Positions 61,925-64,000 of a DNA stretch of 64,000 nucleotides are shown here, in pieces (the stretch's first letter is position 1; each line of letters opens with the position of its first letter). Where the stretch lies: positions 3,059,018 through 3,123,017 of the forward strand of contig SDUX01000005.1 in the NCBI GenBank assembly GCA_008729055.1, in the 5' to 3' direction. Both the position numbers and the translations under genes were made by a program. Below the pieces are notes generated by a model, which was not told the DNA's origin, searched no databases, and was given only the letters and a program-made list of their open reading frames with translations. This stretch comes from Pyropia haitanensis. Lineage: Eukaryota > Rhodophyta > Bangiophyceae > Bangiales > Bangiaceae.

Positions 61925-62322
61925 CTACCCCCCCCCCCCCCACCCACAGACACAGAAAGACACCCGCACACCCGCACGCCCCGCACCCACGGGACAAAAG
62001 AAACGGCAACGACGCATGGACCAACACAAGGACACAGGCGGTCGCAGACGCCAACGCTGGCAATGCACCCCGCACGCACGCACCGCCGCACCAGCCGCCG
62101 CCCCACCCGCCCTCGTCCCCCATTCCGGCCGCCCGCCTATCCCCGTGGCGGCGGGCTGGACTCGTCCCCCCCCCCCCAGGCCCGCCGCCGCCGCCGCCGC
62201 CGCCGCCACCGCCGCCGCCGCCGCCCGGCGGCCGCGCGCCATCGCCGTCTGCCGATGTGTCGGTGTGCCCGCCCGGCGGCACGCCAGCGCCGCCACCCCC
62301 AGCGCCGGCGCCGGCGCCGGCG

Positions 62323-62353
<31 letters not shown>

Positions 62354-63859
62354 ACCACCACCGCCGCCGACACCCCCCCCCCCCCCCCCCTCTGGCTCCG
62401 TCGTCGCCGACGGCGGCGACGGCGCGGAAGCCGCCCCCGCCATGGGTGGCGGCGCCGCCGCGGGCGGCGCCGCCGCCGGTGACTGAGGCGGCAGCGGCTC
62501 GGCCGCCAGGGGGTGGTGCGGCGGCAGCGGCAGCGCGTAGGCGGCGGCGGGCATGGCGGGCGGGAAGGGCGCCCAGGCGGGCGGCACGCCGGGCGGCGGC
62601 GGGGGCGGATAGGCCGCGACCATGCCGCCGCCGCCGCCGCCGCCGCCGGCGGGGTCCCCGCCGGCGCCACCGTCGGCGGCGCCCCCCCCGGGGGCACCTC
62701 CGCCGGGGGGGGGCCCCCACGGGGACGGCACCCATTGGTAGGGCCACAGCCCCGGGTGGACGGGCACCATCCCCCCCGGCGGCGACGTCGGCGCCATCCC
62801 CGCCGCCGCGTACGGCGAGCCGGGGTGGTGCGGATGGTGCCCGTGGCCCGCGTGGGGGTGGCCGAGCGGCGGCGCCGAGACGCCGGCGGCCGCGCCGTGG
62901 GCGGCGTGGGGGGGGGGGAGCGGCAGCGGCCACCCGACGCCCCCATAGCCGAACGGCAGCAGCGCCGATGGCGGCAGGGTGGGGGGCGGCGACGCCGCCG
63001 TGCTCGACCACACGAGGCCACCCATGGGGGGGGGGACGCCGACCATCGCGGGGCCGCCGCCGCCGCCATTGGGCAGCGCACCCCCGCCCACGGCGGGCGC
63101 GGCGCCGGCGGCCGCGGCGGCCGGCCCGGTCGCGGCCGTCGAGCCAGGCGTCGGCATCCCGGCACCGACGCCTCCTCCGGCGGTGCCGGCGGCGGCGGCG
63201 GCGCTGCCACCGTCGCTGCTGACGTGTGGTGGTGGCACCCCCCCCCCCCCCCCAATGACGTTTCCCATCGGCGGCGGCGGCGTCGGCGCGCCGCCGCCCC
63301 GGGCCGCCGAGGCGGTCATGGCGGCCCACCCCCCCCCCGCCACCGCCGCGGCATTGGCGGCGGCGGCGGCGGCGGCGGCAGCCGCGGCCACCGCGGCCGG
63401 CCCCTTGCCCTCCTCTGACGCGGCGAGCGCGGTGCGGAGGCGGGCGACCTCCGCCTCGGCCGCGGCCGCGCGCTCGGCGCTCGCCCGCCCCGCGGCGGCC
63501 ACCCCCCGCTCCCGGCGGCGGAGCTTGCCCATGTACGCCACCGCGTCTGTGACGACCGCCTCCATGTTGCGGCGGCTGCCATCGGCGGGGGCGGGGAGGC
63601 TGCTCGCGAGCGCATCGACCGACGCGCGGAGGCGGTGCCGGCGGAGCTGCTCCACCTCCTTGTGCCGCTGCTTTTGGCACCGCGAGCCAGACGGCGTGGA
63701 GCTCGTCCCGGCCGAGCCGCCCGTCCGGCGGCTGGCGCTCGGATTGGCGGCCGACGTTGGCGTGCTCGCCACGCCCTCCGCCTTGCGCGCGCCGGTGCGA
63801 ACGACCGGTGGGGACGACGCTACGCTGCCACTGCCGGCACGGCTGCCGGTGCTGGGCTT

Positions 63860-63901
<42 letters not shown>

Positions 63902-64000
63902 TCCGCCGCCTCCGCCGCCGCCGCCTCCGCCGCCGCCGCCGTCGCCACGACCGCTGCCATTCCCGCCGCCGCCCGGGCCGCCGCCACCACTATCACCGCC
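61925..64000 (-). CDS. bHLH transcription factor, 5' end beyond the window, C-terminus uncertain
   Basis: A likely DNA-binding protein. The frame is open from the right edge (no ATG in the window), starting with a poly-Gly stretch (63862-63950). The bHLH domain lies at about 63500-63690: basic region RHKEVEQLRRHR, which has the H-x3-E-x3-R pattern for E-box binding, helix 1 RASVDALASSLP, a loop, helix 2 MEAVVTDAVAYMGKLRRRE, and a following Ala/Glu-rich helix (ASAERAAAAEAEVARLRTALAASEE) that could extend helix 2 as a leucine-zipper-like coil. The rest is Pro/Gly/Ala-rich with PPHH and HPHHPG stretches. The ORF stop is 61925, but C runs at about 62330-62352 and 62376-62391 could shift the frame, so everything after about 62400 (Thr-Glu-Pro-Glu then poly-Gly) is doubtful. 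No orthologue recognised. Confidence 0.7.

Overview
The window looks like nuclear DNA of a GC-rich, intron-poor alga; a bangiophyte red alga such as Porphyra/Pyropia is my best guess, but the sequence does not prove it. Grounds: eukaryotic housekeeping genes on both strands without operons, few and short introns (about 240-480 bp) with GT..AG borders, 7 of 10 predicted donors reading GTACGT, proteins rich in Ala, Gly and Pro homopolymers, one or two plastid-type N-termini, and very long G/C homopolymers.

Layout. 1-6.4 kb is low-complexity GC-rich DNA with one convincing small gene, a CYSTM-type cysteine-rich membrane protein (3422-3700, minus). 6.4-8.5 kb: a membrane-anchored TRZ/ATZ-type amidohydrolase, interrupted by frame changes at two poly-G runs. 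8.8-12.7 kb: a three-exon C2H2 zinc-finger protein. 12.7-20.1 kb: no supported gene; holds a ~115-bp degenerate tandem repeat and a G-rich TGGGGG tract. 20.1-24.5 kb: a Ser/Thr kinase with a possible split PH-like module. 26.9-31.5 kb: a PEX22-like peroxisome protein, proteasome ATPase RPT5 and a plastid-type protein of unknown function. 32.8-34.9 kb: a DED1/DDX3 helicase. 36.7-39.5 kb: a TDP2-like phosphodiesterase. 39.5-43.4 kb: proteasome lid subunits RPN3 and RPN12, transcribed divergently. 43.8-46.0 kb: a DDX21/Gu-like nucleolar helicase. 48.1-49.5 kb: a two-finger C2H2 protein. 52.3-53.7 kb: a ZFAND1-like double-AN1 protein. 54.8-58.6 kb: importin-5/karyopherin beta-3. 60.2-61.4 kb: an unrecognised two-exon gene. 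61.9 kb to the right edge: a bHLH protein whose 5' end lies outside the window.

How they relate. Most genes are housekeeping. Three 26S regulatory-particle subunits (RPT5, RPN3, RPN12) lie within 14.5 kb, and a ZFAND1-like protein, whose family binds the 26S proteasome and p97, lies 9 kb further on. The other consistent theme is that several otherwise good genes switch frame exactly at G/C homopolymers, always as if one base were missing. Under-called homopolymers explain this best, but it should be checked before any of these genes is called a pseudogene.
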